Shown here: positions 1 to 9,023 of the stretch, piece after piece
Numbering within the stretch: position 1 is the first letter of the stretch
How the letters are laid out: the number at the start of each line of letters is the position of its first letter
DNA from: Lachnospiraceae bacterium
Lineage (GTDB): Bacteria > Bacillota > Clostridia > Lachnospirales > Lachnospiraceae
Assembly: GCA_910575475.1 (NCBI GenBank)
Contig: CAJTGD010000029.1
Span: 17,331-81,330 of the forward strand
Direction: 5' to 3'
Length of the DNA: 64,000 nt
Position numbers and translations under genes: made by a program
Notes under the pieces: generated by a model
Databases searched by the model: none
Seen by the model: only the letters and a program-made list of their open reading frames with translations
Told to the model about the DNA's origin: nothing

Positions 1-803
1 ACGGCCAGCTTTCCCGTATGAAGATCGACAATATGCGGGAGGAACATCAGGAGAAGCTGATCCGCGACGCGGAAAAGGTGGCTGCGGAGCAGGCAGAGGC
101 GGCAAAGAAGAAAAAGGAGCAGGAAGCGCCGAAGGAACCGCGCAAATCCGTCGGATTCATTGCCGTGTCGATCGGGGAAGGAATGAACTCCATATTCAGG
201 GAACTGGGCGTGGACTATATTATAGAAGGCGGACAGACCATGAACCCCAGCACAGAGGATATGCTGACGGCCATCGATCAGGTCAACGCGGACCATATCT
301 TTATCCTTCCGAACAATAAGAACATTGTGCTGGCGGCGAATCAGGCCCGCTCTCTGGTGAAGGATAAGGACGTGATCGTGATTCCGACGAAGACGGTGCC
401 CCAGGGGATCACGGCGGTGATCAGTTATATGCCGGATGCGGATGTGGATACCAATGAGGAGACCATGCTGGAGGAGATCACTAATGTGAAGACCGGGCAG
501 GTTACCTATGCGGTCCGCGACACCCACATCGACGACAAGGAGATCCATGAGGGAGACATCATGGGCATCGGCGATGCGGGGATCCTTTCGGTGGGACAGT
601 CCGTGGAGGCGACGGCCAAGGAGATGCTGGCGAAGATGACAGATGAGGATTCGGAGATGATCAGCCTCTATTATGGAGAGGATATCCTTGAAGAGGATGC
701 CCAGAGGTTCGGCCAGGAGATCGCAGAGCTGTATCCGGATGCCGACGTGGATGTACACAGCGGAGGACAGCCCATTTATTACTACGTGATATCCGTGGAG
801 TAG
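1..803 (+). CDS. fakA: Fatty acid kinase FakA (YloV/DAK2 family), C-terminal part; 5' end outside window
   Basis: The reading frame is open from the first bases, so this is the 3' end of a longer gene. FakA phosphorylates fatty acids presented by FakB carrier proteins for phospholipid synthesis; the kinase (DAK2) domain would lie upstream of the window. Visible are an Ala/Lys/Glu-rich linker (about residues 15-45 of the visible part) and then the conserved C-terminal domain with motifs such as SIGEGMNSIF, GGQTMNPSTEDML and FILPNNKNI, typical of YloV-type proteins. Synteny with recG downstream matches many Firmicutes. Identification is by family motifs; the missing N-terminal part cannot be checked. 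Confidence 0.9.
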   Translation, partial: GQLSRMKIDNMREEHQEKLIRDAEKVAAEQAEAAKKKKEQEAPKEPRKSVGFIAVSIGEGMNSIFRELGVDYIIEGGQTMNPSTEDMLTAIDQVNADHIFILPNNKNIVLAANQARSLVKDKDVIVIPTKTVPQGITAVISYMPDADVDTNEETMLEEITNVKTGQVTYAVRDTHIDDKEIHEGDIMGIGDAGILSVGQSVEATAKEMLAKMTDEDSEMISLYYGEDILEEDAQRFGQEIAELYPDADVDVHSGGQPIYYYVISVE

Positions 804-888
804 GGAACTGTATGGAATGATACCTTGTAAAACGGCCGAATGGCCATAACGGGGAGCCCTTGGGTATACATTCTGACATAGAAGAAAT

Positions 889-944
889 TGAAAAAGCCTG
901 TGATGCGGAAAGGTGCGGCCTGCGGTTTCGTATTACAGGCTTTT
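889..944 (+). terminator. Probable intrinsic terminator after fakA
   Basis: An AAAAGCCTGT arm pairs with ACAGGCTTTT across a roughly 33-base loop region that has some further internal pairing, ending in a T run. It lies between fakA and recG. The surrounding 222-base gap also holds two copies of the short string GGAACTGTA (near 804 and 961), which resembles the end of the inverted-repeat element at 46600. Confidence 0.5.
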
Positions 945-1025
945 ACTTGACAGGCGGATTAGGAACTGTACGCGGTCTGTATCAGTTATGTTTCCGCAGT
1001 GCCTTAAAAAATCAGGGAGAAGAAA

Positions 1026-3086
1026 ATGGACGAAAGATCGGGAATCAGGGAAATCAAGGGAATCGGGGAGAAGGCGGAGAAAACCTTCTCAAAAGTCGGG
1101 ATCCATACGGTCGGGAACCTGATCCGCTATTATCCCCGGGGATATGAGGTATATGAGGATCCGGTGGCCGTCGGGGAGATCGAGGAGGGACATACCATGA
1201 CGGTTTCCGGGGCCATTTATGGAAGGGTCCAGGTGTCGGGAAGCCCGAAGATGCAGATCACGACCCTCTATCTGAAGGATCTCACAGGAACCTTGAAGGT
1301 CATCTGGTTCCGCATGCCTTTTTTGAGAAATACCCTGGCGCGGGGCGGCGCGATCACGCTGCGGGGCAGGATCGTCCGGAAAAAGGACGGACTCGTCATG
1401 GAGCACCCGGAGATCTTTTACCCCAGCAGCAAGTATGAAGAAAAAAGATCCTCTCTGCAGCCGGTATACCCTCTGACCTCCGGGCTGACCAACAACGCAG
1501 TCTTAAAAGCGATCCGTCAGGCGGTGGAGATGACCGACCTGGGAGAAGGAAGCCTGCCGGAGGGGATCGCGGAGCGGTATGGGCTTGCCGGATACCAGGA
1601 GGCTGTCCGGGGGATTCATTTCCCGGAGACAAAGGAAGAATTTTACCATGCAAGGGAACGGCTTGTGTTCGAAGAGTTTCTTATGTTCATTCTTTCCCTG
1701 CGTATGATGAGTGTTCAAAAGGAACGGGTTCTCAATCCATACTGCTTCCGGGATCCGGAGCTGATCGGGAGATTTCTGGAACGGCTGCCCTATGAGCTGA
1801 CCGACGCGCAGAAATCCGTATGGCGGGAGATCCGTCAGGACATGTCCGGAATTCATGTGATGTCCCGGCTCGTACAGGGAGATGTGGGCTCCGGGAAGAC
1901 TATTGTCGCCCTGCTTGCCATGATGTATGCAGGACTGAACGGCTATCAGGCGGCGATGATGGCGCCCACGGAGGTGCTTGCAAGACAGCATTTTGAGAAT
2001 ATCCGGAGAATGCTTGCGGAGTATGAGATCCCGCTGCGCGCGGAGCTTCTGACCGGCTCCATGAAGGGAAAGGAAAAAAAGGAGGCTTACGGGCGGATCG
2101 CGTCAGGAGAAGCGGATCTGATCATAGGGACCCATGCGCTGATCCAGGAAAAAGCAGAGTATCAAAACCTTGCGCTGGTAGTGACGGACGAGCAGCACCG
2201 TTTCGGCGTCAGACAGCGGGAACGGCTGGCCGGAAAAGGCGTGTGCCCCCATATCCTGGTCATGAGCGCCACGCCCATTCCGCGGACATTGGCGATCATC
2301 CTATATGGGGATCTGGACATCTCCGTGATCGGCGAGCTTCCGAAGAACCGGCTTCCGATCAAAAACTGTGTGGTGGATACCGGATATCGGGAGACAGCCT
2401 ATCGCTTTATGAGGAAGCAGATCTGCTCCGGAAGACAGTGCTATATCATCTGCCCCATGGTGGAAGAAAGCGACAGCCTGGAAGTGGAGAATGTGACAGA
2501 TTATACGGAGATCGTCCGGGAAGCGTTGGGAAAAGGAATTGCGGTTTCTTATCTGCATGGAAAAATGAAGCAGGCGGAAAAAGACGAGATCATGGAGGCC
2601 TTTGCGAAAAATGAAATACAGGTGCTGGTTTCCACGACGGTGATTGAGGTCGGGATTGATGTTCCCAATGCGTCTGTGATTATGATCGAAAATTCCGAGC
2701 GTTTCGGGCTTGCCCAGCTTCATCAGCTCCGGGGCCGTGTGGGACGGGGAAAGCACCAGTCTTACTGCATTTTCATGAGCGCGTCAAAATCAGAGGAAAC
2801 GAGAGAACGACTGGAAATCCTGAACAGATCCAACGACGGATTTTTTATTGCCGGAGAAGACCTGCGGCTGCGCGGTCCGGGAGACCTGTTCGGGATCCGG
2901 CAGAGCGGCGTGATGGATTTCCGTCTGGGCGATGTGTATCAGGACGCGAAAATACTGCAGACGGCGAGCGAAGCCGCAAACATACTTCTGGATGAGGATC
3001 CCGGGCTGGAAGCGCCGGAAAACATCAGATTAAAAAAAGCACTTGAACAGACGATCTCACAGAATGCCCTGGAAACGACCTTATAA
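1026..3086 (+). CDS. recG: ATP-dependent DNA helicase RecG
   Basis: Superfamily 2 helicase that remodels stalled replication forks and Holliday junctions. At 686 residues it has normal length. The N-terminal wedge/OB domain (about residues 50-150) is followed by a Walker A motif GDVGSGKT (near residue 285), the DEQHRFG box (near 385, typical of RecG), the SATPIPRTLA motif and the C-terminal helicase motifs ending QLRGRVGRG (near 570). The ATG is preceded by GGGAGAAGAAA. It follows fakA as in other Firmicutes. Confidence 0.97.
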   Translation: MDERSGIREIKGIGEKAEKTFSKVGIHTVGNLIRYYPRGYEVYEDPVAVGEIEEGHTMTVSGAIYGRVQVSGSPKMQITTLYLKDLTGTLKVIWFRMPFLRNTLARGGAITLRGRIVRKKDGLVMEHPEIFYPSSKYEEKRSSLQPVYPLTSGLTNNAVLKAIRQAVEMTDLGEGSLPEGIAERYGLAGYQEAVRGIHFPETKEEFYHARERLVFEEFLMFILSLRMMSVQKERVLNPYCFRDPELIGRFLERLPYELTDAQKSVWREIRQDMSGIHVMSRLVQGDVGSGKTIVALLAMMYAGLNGYQAAMMAPTEVLARQHFENIRRMLAEYEIPLRAELLTGSMKGKEKKEAYGRIASGEADLIIGTHALIQEKAEYQNLALVVTDEQHRFGVRQRERLAGKGVCPHILVMSATPIPRTLAIILYGDLDISVIGELPKNRLPIKNCVVDTGYRETAYRFMRKQICSGRQCYIICPMVEESDSLEVENVTDYTEIVREALGKGIAVSYLHGKMKQAEKDEIMEAFAKNEIQVLVSTTVIEVGIDVPNASVIMIENSERFGLAQLHQLRGRVGRGKHQSYCIFMSASKSEETRERLEILNRSNDGFFIAGEDLRLRGPGDLFGIRQSGVMDFRLGDVYQDAKILQTASEAANILLDEDPGLEAPENIRLKKALEQTISQNALETTL

Positions 3087-3224
3087 AAAAGTTTTGGAAG
3101 CAACTTCCAGTGTAAAAGATGAATTCCTCCATATAATATGGTTGTAACAAAAAAACAACTTGTTACAAAAAAACGAAAGCGTAACGATAAAGTTACAAAA
3201 AGTTGCAAAAGGAGGAAAATAAAA

Positions 3225-3431
3225 ATGGCAAGTCGTTCATCTAATCGAGCAGCAGTACCGGAGGCGAAGGGAGCCCTTGACAAGTTTAAGTACGAGGTAG
3301 CAGACGAACTGGGAGTACCGTTGACAGACGGATACAACGGTGACCTGACATCCAGACAGAATGGTTCTGTCGGCGGTTATATGGTCAAGAAAATGATCGA
3401 ACAGCAGGAAAAGCAGATGGCTGGCAAATAA
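3225..3431 (+). CDS. Alpha/beta-type small acid-soluble spore protein
   Basis: A 68-residue spore-core DNA-binding protein that protects DNA in dormant spores. The start is the ATG eight bases after GGAGG (3211), which removes a basic pseudo-extension encoded upstream. Family signatures are GALDKFKYEVADELGV, with the GPR-type cleavage site around YE-VADE, and the C-terminal GGYMVKKMIEQQEKQM. The protease that would degrade it, gpr, is at 43851. The upstream 85 bases are A-rich with repeated GTTAC/GTAAC blocks (3143-3205), possibly an upstream control or secondary-structure region. A forespore promoter is expected, but I could not place one with good spacing. Confidence 0.95.
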   Translation: MASRSSNRAAVPEAKGALDKFKYEVADELGVPLTDGYNGDLTSRQNGSVGGYMVKKMIEQQEKQMAGK

Positions 3432-3458
3432 CAAAAAAATTGCGAAATAGCAAAAGAA

Positions 3459-3492
3459 AAAAGCACTTAGGATTGACCTGAGTGCTTTTTTC
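3459..3492 (+). terminator. Intrinsic terminator of the SASP gene
   Basis: A 10-bp stem, AGCACTTAGG pairing with CCTGAGTGCT with one G-T wobble, is followed by TTTTTT and starts about 30 bases after the SASP stop codon. Confidence 0.9.
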
Positions 3493-3601
3493 TGCTAAAA
3501 TTCACATGATCGCTGAAAAATGTATGATGGTTAGAAACGGCAGACTGCTCTGCGGTCTGCTGTTTTGAAAAGTTATGCTGTACGTGGAAAGGGGTGCCTG
3601 T

Positions 3602-4171
3602 ATGAGAGTCATAGCGGGAAGCGCAAGAAGATTACAACTGAAAACTCTGGACGGCATTGATACACGGCCGACCACAGACCGGATCAAGGAGACCTTGTTC
3701 AATATGATAGCGCCCTATATTTACGACTGCATGTTTTTGGACCTGTTCAGCGGAAGCGGGGGAATCGGCATCGAGGCGCTCAGCCGTGGCGCGCGGGAGG
3801 CCGTTTTTGTAGAAAAAAATCCAAAAGCCATGGCCTGCATCAAGGAAAACTTAAAGTTTACAAAGCTGGAAAATAAAGCCGTAACATGGAACCGTGATGT
3901 GATGACGGCGCTGTATCAGATGGAGGAAAAAAAGGTTTTTGACTATATCTTTATGGATCCGCCCTATAACCAGGAGCTGGAGCGGGGAGTTCTGGAATAT
4001 CTGTCAGGATCGGCACTCGTGTACGAGGACACGGTGATTATCGTGGAAGCCTCCAGGGAGACAGATTTTTCCTATGTGGACGAACTGGGATTTACATTGC
4101 TGAAGGAAAAAGTTTATAAGACGAACAAGCACGTTTTTATGGAAAAAGCCGGAAAGGAAGAGATATGTTAA
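3602..4171 (+). CDS. rsmD: 16S rRNA (guanine966-N2)-methyltransferase RsmD
   Basis: This 189-residue SAM-dependent enzyme methylates G966 of 16S rRNA in the assembling 30S subunit. It starts with the family signature [10 protein letters not shown] and has [15 protein letters not shown], the SAM motif [19 protein letters not shown] (about residues 43-61) and the catalytic DPPY box (near 122). The ATG follows GGAAAGGGGTG. Its end overlaps coaD by seven bases, so the two are translationally coupled, as in B. subtilis ylbH-coaD. Confidence 0.95.
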   Translation: MRVIAGSARRLQLKTLDGIDTRPTTDRIKETLFNMIAPYIYDCMFLDLFSGSGGIGIEALSRGAREAVFVEKNPKAMACIKENLKFTKLENKAVTWNRDVMTALYQMEEKKVFDYIFMDPPYNQELERGVLEYLSGSALVYEDTVIIVEASRETDFSYVDELGFTLLKEKVYKTNKHVFMEKAGKEEIC

Positions 4172-4656
4172 AAGCCATTTATCCGGGTAGCTTTGACCCG
4201 GTCACATTCGGACACCTGGATATCATGAAAAGAAGCAGCAAGATTGTAGACCGGCTGATCGTCGGAGTGCTGAATAATAATGCGAAAATGCCGTTGTTTT
4301 CTGTTGCGGAACGTGTTAAAATGTTAAAGGAAGTGTCGGCAGGATTCGACAATATTGAGATCGTACCGTTTGACGGCCTGCTGATCGATTTCGCAAAGAA
4401 GATGGAAGCGGAGCTGATCATCCGGGGATTGCGTGCGATCACGGACTTTGAATATGAACTGCAGATGTCCCAGACCAACCATAAGCTTGGATCCGGTGTG
4501 GAGACGATGTTTTTAACAACCAGCATAGAATATTCCTACTTGAGTTCTACGACGGTGAAGGAGATTGCCGCATTCGGCGGAGATACGTCACAGTTTGTTC
4601 CGGAGGCGGTAAAAAGGGAACTGGAAAAGAAGATGAGAGCAAAAGAGGCTTATTAA
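4165..4656 (+). CDS. coaD: Phosphopantetheine adenylyltransferase CoaD
   Basis: Transfers AMP from ATP to 4'-phosphopantetheine, the penultimate step of coenzyme A synthesis. The 163 residues match the usual 160-165. The nucleotidyltransferase signature [14 protein letters not shown] lies at residues 8-21 (the HxGH-type motif is TFGH), and the second motif is [14 protein letters not shown] (near 128). It overlaps rsmD upstream, and its stop codon TAATG overlaps a short ORF downstream. Confidence 0.97.
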   Translation: MLKAIYPGSFDPVTFGHLDIMKRSSKIVDRLIVGVLNNNAKMPLFSVAERVKMLKEVSAGFDNIEIVPFDGLLIDFAKKMEAELIIRGLRAITDFEYELQMSQTNHKLGSGVETMFLTTSIEYSYLSSTTVKEIAAFGGDTSQFVPEAVKRELEKKMRAKEAY

Positions 4657-4703
4657 TGATGAGCAGCCGCATTGAGCAGATGATAGAGAAGATAGAAGCC
4701 TGA
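4656..4703 (+). other. 15-codon ORF duplicating the start of the next gene
   Basis: This mini-ORF, overlapping the coaD stop (TAATG), encodes [15 protein letters not shown]. From its second codon it is nearly identical in DNA and protein to the start of the gene at 4752 (MSSRIEQIIEEIEE). The repeats are 93 bases apart. It could be a leader peptide or the residue of a tandem duplication that supplied a second start. It has no clear ribosome site of its own beyond coupling to coaD. Confidence 0.5.
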
Positions 4704-4751
4704 CGGAGAACGGCAGGATAGGAACGGAAAGAGAAAAGGAGCGTGTAGATT

Positions 4752-5336
4752 ATGAGCAGCCGCATTGAGCAGATTATTGAAGAGATTGAAGAATACATTG
4801 ACAGAGATTGCAAGTATCAGCCTTTGTCTACCACGAAAATCATCGTAAATAAAGAACATCTGGATGAGCTTCTTCGGGAACTGCGGATGAAGACGCCGGA
4901 TGAGATCAAGCGCTATCAGAAGATCATTGCGAACCGGGATGCGATTCTGGCGGATGCCCAGGCAAAAGCGGATGCCCTGATTGAGGAAGCGCAGATGCAG
5001 ACCAATGAGCTGGTCAGCGAGCATGAGATCATGCAGCAGGCTTACGCACAGGCCAATGAGATCGTGACTCAGGCAACCGCCCAGGCTCAGGAGATTGTAG
5101 ACAACGCTACGGCGGACGCCAACGCGATCCGGATCGGCGCTATCCAGTATACCGACGACCTGATGGCCAATGCGGAGAGCATCATCGGCCACACGCTGGA
5201 CAGTTATACGACCAAGTACGACGGACTGATCAATTCCCTGCAGGAGTGCTACGACGTGGTGCGGAACAACCGCGCGGAGCTGGCAATCCCCCAGGAGGAT
5301 GGAAGCGGATATGAGCAGGGCGGCGGAGTGGAGTGA
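4752..5336 (+). CDS. Coiled-coil protein (DivIVA-like / ATPase subunit H-like), function unknown
   Basis: 194 residues. An N-terminal segment (1-50) is followed by a long Ala/Gln/Glu-rich helix (about 60-150) with repeated A-x-A-x-x-I/L-x-x-A patterns, which suggests an extended coiled coil like those of DivIVA-type scaffolds or V-ATPase H-like proteins. The end is short, acidic and Gly-rich. There is no signal peptide or membrane segment. AAAAGGAG precedes the ATG at good distance. The location downstream of coaD is where several Firmicutes carry poorly characterised cell-envelope genes. It converges with ylbJ, with only three bases between the two stop codons. The function assignment is structural only. 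Confidence 0.8.
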   Translation: MSSRIEQIIEEIEEYIDRDCKYQPLSTTKIIVNKEHLDELLRELRMKTPDEIKRYQKIIANRDAILADAQAKADALIEEAQMQTNELVSEHEIMQQAYAQANEIVTQATAQAQEIVDNATADANAIRIGAIQYTDDLMANAESIIGHTLDSYTTKYDGLINSLQECYDVVRNNRAELAIPQEDGSGYEQGGGVE

Positions 5337-5339
5337 CAT

Positions 5340-6269
5340 TCATCTTAGGTACAGATAGAGAGAACCCATAAGACTGGCAGTCAGCGCGGCTGCCAGTTTT
5401 TGCGTGAGATAGGGCAGGATCGGAAAGCCGGCCTTGTGCACCATGCACTGGGTCTGTGCGGCGGCGCAGAAGCCGCCGAAGGAAGTCAGCCCCAGAACGG
5501 CCGGGTATAAAAGCTGCAGCGGGAGCTGCATTTCACGGAGCAGACCTAAGCCGTTGGTGACCTCCAGAAGGGGGAGCAGAGCCGAAACTCCCGGTATAAT
5601 CACAGGAAGGGCCTCGAACAGCGACAGAAAGACGGAAAACAGGATGATATACCCGCCCACCTTTACAAGCGTTTCGAAGCTGTCCATGATGCAGCGGTCA
5701 ATCTCCTGGAAGGACCAGGCGCTTTTGGTCAAGCCGTTTTTTTTCAGGTTATGGAACGCCTCTTTTTTATGTAAAAAGCTCTTTCTTGTAATAAAGCTGA
5801 CCAGGACAGGGGAAAGTATCAGGATCAAAAGGGTTGGGATCAGGAGAGCGTCCGTTTCCAGTGTTTTCCATACCACATAATTCAGGATAAATACCGGGCT
5901 GGAATTGTTGCAGAAGGAAAGGAGATACCGGCCCTCTTCCGGGGAAATATAGCCGGCTTCGGTCAGATCCGCCGCTGTCTTGGCGCCCATGGGATAGCCG
6001 CATAAGAAGCCTGTGACCACGGCAAAGCTGCCGTTGGGAGAGACACCGAAGACATGGGTGAGGAAGGTGCCGAAGGCTGCGTTGATCAGATGCATGTTTC
6101 CGGTGACAAGCAGCAGGTTTGTGACAAGCAGAAACGGAAACAGTGTGGGAAGAATGATCTGGAACCAAAGCAGAAGCCCTTCACTTGCGCCTGCAAAAAC
6201 GGCTTTTGGAGAGACAAGCATGATCAGGAATAAGAGAACGATCCCAAGTCCTTTCAGATTTCGACTCAT
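5340..6269 (-). CDS. ylbJ: YlbJ-like sporulation integral membrane protein (nucleoside-recognition/Gate domain)
   Basis: 309 residues with about eight hydrophobic segments. The start, with segments at 8-28 and 35-60, has LLLWFQIILPTLFPFLLVTN, and residues near 105 have GFLCGYPMGAKTAADL; both are hallmarks of the YlbJ/nucleoside-recognition family. In B. subtilis ylbJ is expressed in the mother cell and needed for normal spores. It is somewhat shorter than the Bacillus protein (about 400). The location next to coaD fits conserved synteny, although the strand is reversed here. The 218-base gap upstream (6270-6487) contains inverted repeats TGCTCA...TGAGCA (6300-6323) and GCTGTGA...TCACAGC (6410-6455). 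Confidence 0.85.
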   Translation of the reverse strand: MSRNLKGLGIVLLFLIMLVSPKAVFAGASEGLLLWFQIILPTLFPFLLVTNLLLVTGNMHLINAAFGTFLTHVFGVSPNGSFAVVTGFLCGYPMGAKTAADLTEAGYISPEEGRYLLSFCNNSSPVFILNYVVWKTLETDALLIPTLLILILSPVLVSFITRKSFLHKKEAFHNLKKNGLTKSAWSFQEIDRCIMDSFETLVKVGGYIILFSVFLSLFEALPVIIPGVSALLPLLEVTNGLGLLREMQLPLQLLYPAVLGLTSFGGFCAAAQTQCMVHKAGFPILPYLTQKLAAALTASLMGSLYLYLR

Positions 6270-6487
6270 CCGGAATCCTCCGTTTTGAATAATTGTTCAT
6301 GCTCACACTGTAAGTATGAGCAACAACGAATAATTACTAAAGATATATGAAATTGGTTGATTTTTTATGTGTGCTGTGACAAAATGGAAAAAGAGGCGCA
6401 TTTGCGTGAGACGGCTGTGAACAGCAGTCCAAAAGAGGCCGGGACTCACAGCTGCTATCAAAAAAGAGACAGAAAGGGGAAAGCAAC

Positions 6488-7930
6488 ATGGCGGTATTAG
6501 AAAACATCGAGCCAAAGGAAGTATTTCATTTTTTTGAGGAGATTAGCCGGATCCCAAGGGGATCTTACAATACAAAGGGAATCAGCGATTACTGCGTGAG
6601 GTTTGCAAATGAGCGGAAGCTGGAAGTGTATCAGGACGAATGGAATAATGTGATCATCAAAAAGCCGGGAACAAAGGGATATGAAAGCAGTGAGCCTATC
6701 ATCATCCAGGGGCATCTGGATATGGTCTGTGAAAAAACGGAACATTCGGATCACGATTTCCTGAGAGATCCGCTGGAGCTGATGGTGGAGGACGGATATG
6801 TGACGGCAAAGGATACCACACTGGGAGCGGATAACGGGATCGCCATCGCCATGGCTCTGGCAGTCCTGGACAGCGAGACGCTGGAGCACCCGCCGGTGGA
6901 GGCGCTCTTTACGGTGGACGAGGAGGTCAGCATGGACGGCGCGGCCAATGTGGATCTGTCCAGGCTCCAGGGAAAGATGCTGCTTAATCTGGACTCCGAG
7001 GAGGACGACACTCTGACCGCAGGATGCGCCGGGGGCTTCCGTTTTTCCTGTGAGATCCCGGTGCAGAAGACTACCGCAAAGGGAAGCGGGCTCCTGGTGG
7101 AGATCTGCGGCCTTAAGGGAGGGCATTCCGGCGTGGAGATCAATCGGCAGCGGGGCAATGCCAACAAGCTGGCGGGCCGGATGCTGTACCGTCTTGGCAG
7201 GGAGCAGGAGATTTTTCTTGCAGAGATCAGCGGCGGCACTAGAGAAAATGTGATTGCGTCCGTGAGCAAAAGCAGCATTGTTGTACAGGAACCGGAAAAA
7301 GCGATCCGGATGATTGAAGCCATGAAGGACGAATGGAGGCAGGAATTTGGCGCGGATGAGCCGGAGTTGGATATCCGGATCACGGAGCTGGGGGAAAAGG
7401 AATACACGGTATTTACTGGAGAATCCATGAAAAAAGTGGTCGGCTTCCTGGTGAACTGCCCCAACGGGGTGGATGAATACAGCCGTTCCCTGAAAGGGCT
7501 GGTAGAAACCTCCGATAATCTGGGTATAGTAGGGAACGGGGAGGAAGGTGTTCGATTCCTCGTGCTGGTGAGAAGCGGCATTTCCACCAAGCTGCAGGAA
7601 CTTCAGGACCGCCTGATCTGCCTGACGGACCTGCTGGGCGGAAACTGGAATATCGACAGCGGATATCCGGCATGGACCTACAGAGAATCTTCCCGGATCC
7701 GTCCCATCGCCGCGGATGCCTTTGAAGAGGTGTTCGGAGTCCGTCCGGAGATTACAACGATCCATGCCGGACTGGAATGCGGGCTGCTCAGCGGCAAGAA
7801 GCCGGAGCTGGACTGCATTTCCTTCGGCCCGAATATGCGGGACGTACATTCCTTCAACGAACGGCTGGAGATCGCCTCGGCAGAAAAGATCTGGAATGTC
7901 CTGAAAATAATTTTAAAGAGATGTAAATAA
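6488..7930 (+). CDS. pepD: Aminoacyl-histidine dipeptidase (PepD, M20 family)
   Basis: Cytosolic metallo-dipeptidase with broad Xaa-His and other dipeptide specificity. At 480 residues it has the usual PepD length. Metal ligands and family motifs are GHLDMVCEK (near 77-85), TTLGADNGIAIAMA (near 115), FTVDEEVSMDGA (catalytic Glu near 148), GLKGGHSGVEI (near 213) and the C-terminal HAGLECG (near 422). It starts at an ATG after AAAGGGGAAAGCAAC. It stands alone, and no terminator is obvious before the next gene. Confidence 0.95.
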   Translation: MAVLENIEPKEVFHFFEEISRIPRGSYNTKGISDYCVRFANERKLEVYQDEWNNVIIKKPGTKGYESSEPIIIQGHLDMVCEKTEHSDHDFLRDPLELMVEDGYVTAKDTTLGADNGIAIAMALAVLDSETLEHPPVEALFTVDEEVSMDGAANVDLSRLQGKMLLNLDSEEDDTLTAGCAGGFRFSCEIPVQKTTAKGSGLLVEICGLKGGHSGVEINRQRGNANKLAGRMLYRLGREQEIFLAEISGGTRENVIASVSKSSIVVQEPEKAIRMIEAMKDEWRQEFGADEPELDIRITELGEKEYTVFTGESMKKVVGFLVNCPNGVDEYSRSLKGLVETSDNLGIVGNGEEGVRFLVLVRSGISTKLQELQDRLICLTDLLGGNWNIDSGYPAWTYRESSRIRPIAADAFEEVFGVRPEITTIHAGLECGLLSGKKPELDCISFGPNMRDVHSFNERLEIASAEKIWNVLKIILKRCK

Positions 7931-7981
7931 TCCGAACGCTGCCTCATATAGTATAAGAAAACGAACCGGGGCAATGCGTTT

Positions 7982-8890
7982 TTGAAAACAAGTGATATCA
8001 GAGCAAGGATCTATTTTCGGAAGAAGCGCCGGGCAATGCGCGGGCACCGGACGGCTCACCAAATGGCCGTCCGGTATGCGCTGTACTGTATGATCCTCTG
8101 TTTTTTTCTTGTAGTGAACATACATATCCTGACCGCCAGGAGCCGGTACAGCAGACTGAATGAAGGCATCCTGTCGTCAGAAGGATACCGCAGGCAGAGG
8201 ATGGATTCCGAAATGCTGGAGCATATCCGGATGTCGGAGGATCCGGGCAGAGACTTAGGGCTCTACTGGCTGGAAAATCATTTCGGACAGGAGGCTTTTG
8301 GGTATCCCTGCTCAGCAGAGACGTTTTCCAGGCTGGAAAAAATCTGGTCCGATAAGCAGGGGTGGGAGCTGTACCGGGATGCCTGCGGGGCAGTATGGAA
8401 TGATCTGCGGTATTTTCCGATACCGGTTCCGTCCAATGGAGTCCAGGCAGAGGTCACCTACGAGGATTCCTGGATGTTTGAGAGGAATTACGGAGGAAAG
8501 CGGGGGCATGAGGGGACAGATATCATGGCTTCTACAAACGAGCGGGGGCTTTACCCTGTGGTCAGCATGACGGACGGGGTCATCCAGCACAAGGGATGGC
8601 TGGAAAAGGGCGGATACCGGCTGGGGATCACGGCTCCCGGGGGCGCTTATTTTTATTATGCCCATCTGGATTCCTATGCGGATATCGAAGAAGGGGATTC
8701 CGTGAAGGCCGGCGATCTGCTGGGATTTATGGGGGATACCGGCTACAGCAAGGTGGAGGGGACTACCGGGAATTTTCCGGTACACCTGCATCTGGGGATC
8801 TATCTGGTCACAGGGAATCAGGAGATCAGCGTGAATCCATATTATCCGCTCCGATATGTGGAAGACCGCAGGGTGAAATGCGCCTATTAG
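7982..8890 (+). CDS. Membrane-anchored M23 metallopeptidase
   Basis: Predicted cell-wall endopeptidase of the lysostaphin/LytM fold. It has a basic N-terminus and a single membrane segment (about residues 33-53, YCMILCFFLVVNIHIL), then a stalk, then the M23 domain (about 155-290). Zinc-ligand regions are HEGTDIM (near 178) and HLHLG (near 273), with GDSVKAGDLLGFMGDTG between them. I use the TTG at 7982, which has only a weak ribosome site; an ATG at 8036 (MRGHRTAHQ) would remove a basic stretch but keep the membrane segment. Confidence 0.85.
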   Translation: MKTSDIRARIYFRKKRRAMRGHRTAHQMAVRYALYCMILCFFLVVNIHILTARSRYSRLNEGILSSEGYRRQRMDSEMLEHIRMSEDPGRDLGLYWLENHFGQEAFGYPCSAETFSRLEKIWSDKQGWELYRDACGAVWNDLRYFPIPVPSNGVQAEVTYEDSWMFERNYGGKRGHEGTDIMASTNERGLYPVVSMTDGVIQHKGWLEKGGYRLGITAPGGAYFYYAHLDSYADIEEGDSVKAGDLLGFMGDTGYSKVEGTTGNFPVHLHLGIYLVTGNQEISVNPYYPLRYVEDRRVKCAY

Positions 8891-8938
8891 CATATCGATG
8901 TATGAATGATCGAGTCATAAGCGCTGGCTGTCCATGCC

Positions 8939-8975
8939 ATACAGAAAGCCTGCCACTGGCAGACTTTCTGCATAC
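8939..8975 (+). repeat. Dispersed palindromic repeat, family B
   Basis: The imperfect palindrome ATACAGAAAGCCTGCC-ACT-GGCAGACTTTCTGCAT shares both arms with copies at 31446-31525 and 37451-37522. It lies between the M23 peptidase gene and rsmF. No T run follows, so it is not an ordinary terminator. Confidence 0.75.
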
Positions 8976-9023
8976 GTTGGCATTAATAATACGGGAATTG
9001 CCCGTATCCAGAGAGGAATAACC

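Noticed and set aside
3138..3224. 29-codon basic N-terminal extension of the SASP
   Set aside because: No ribosome site, A-rich repeat region; the ATG after GGAGG gives the normal SASP start.
6497..7849. 450-codon open frame on the minus strand
   Set aside because: Shadow of pepD, which has all catalytic motifs in the opposite frame.
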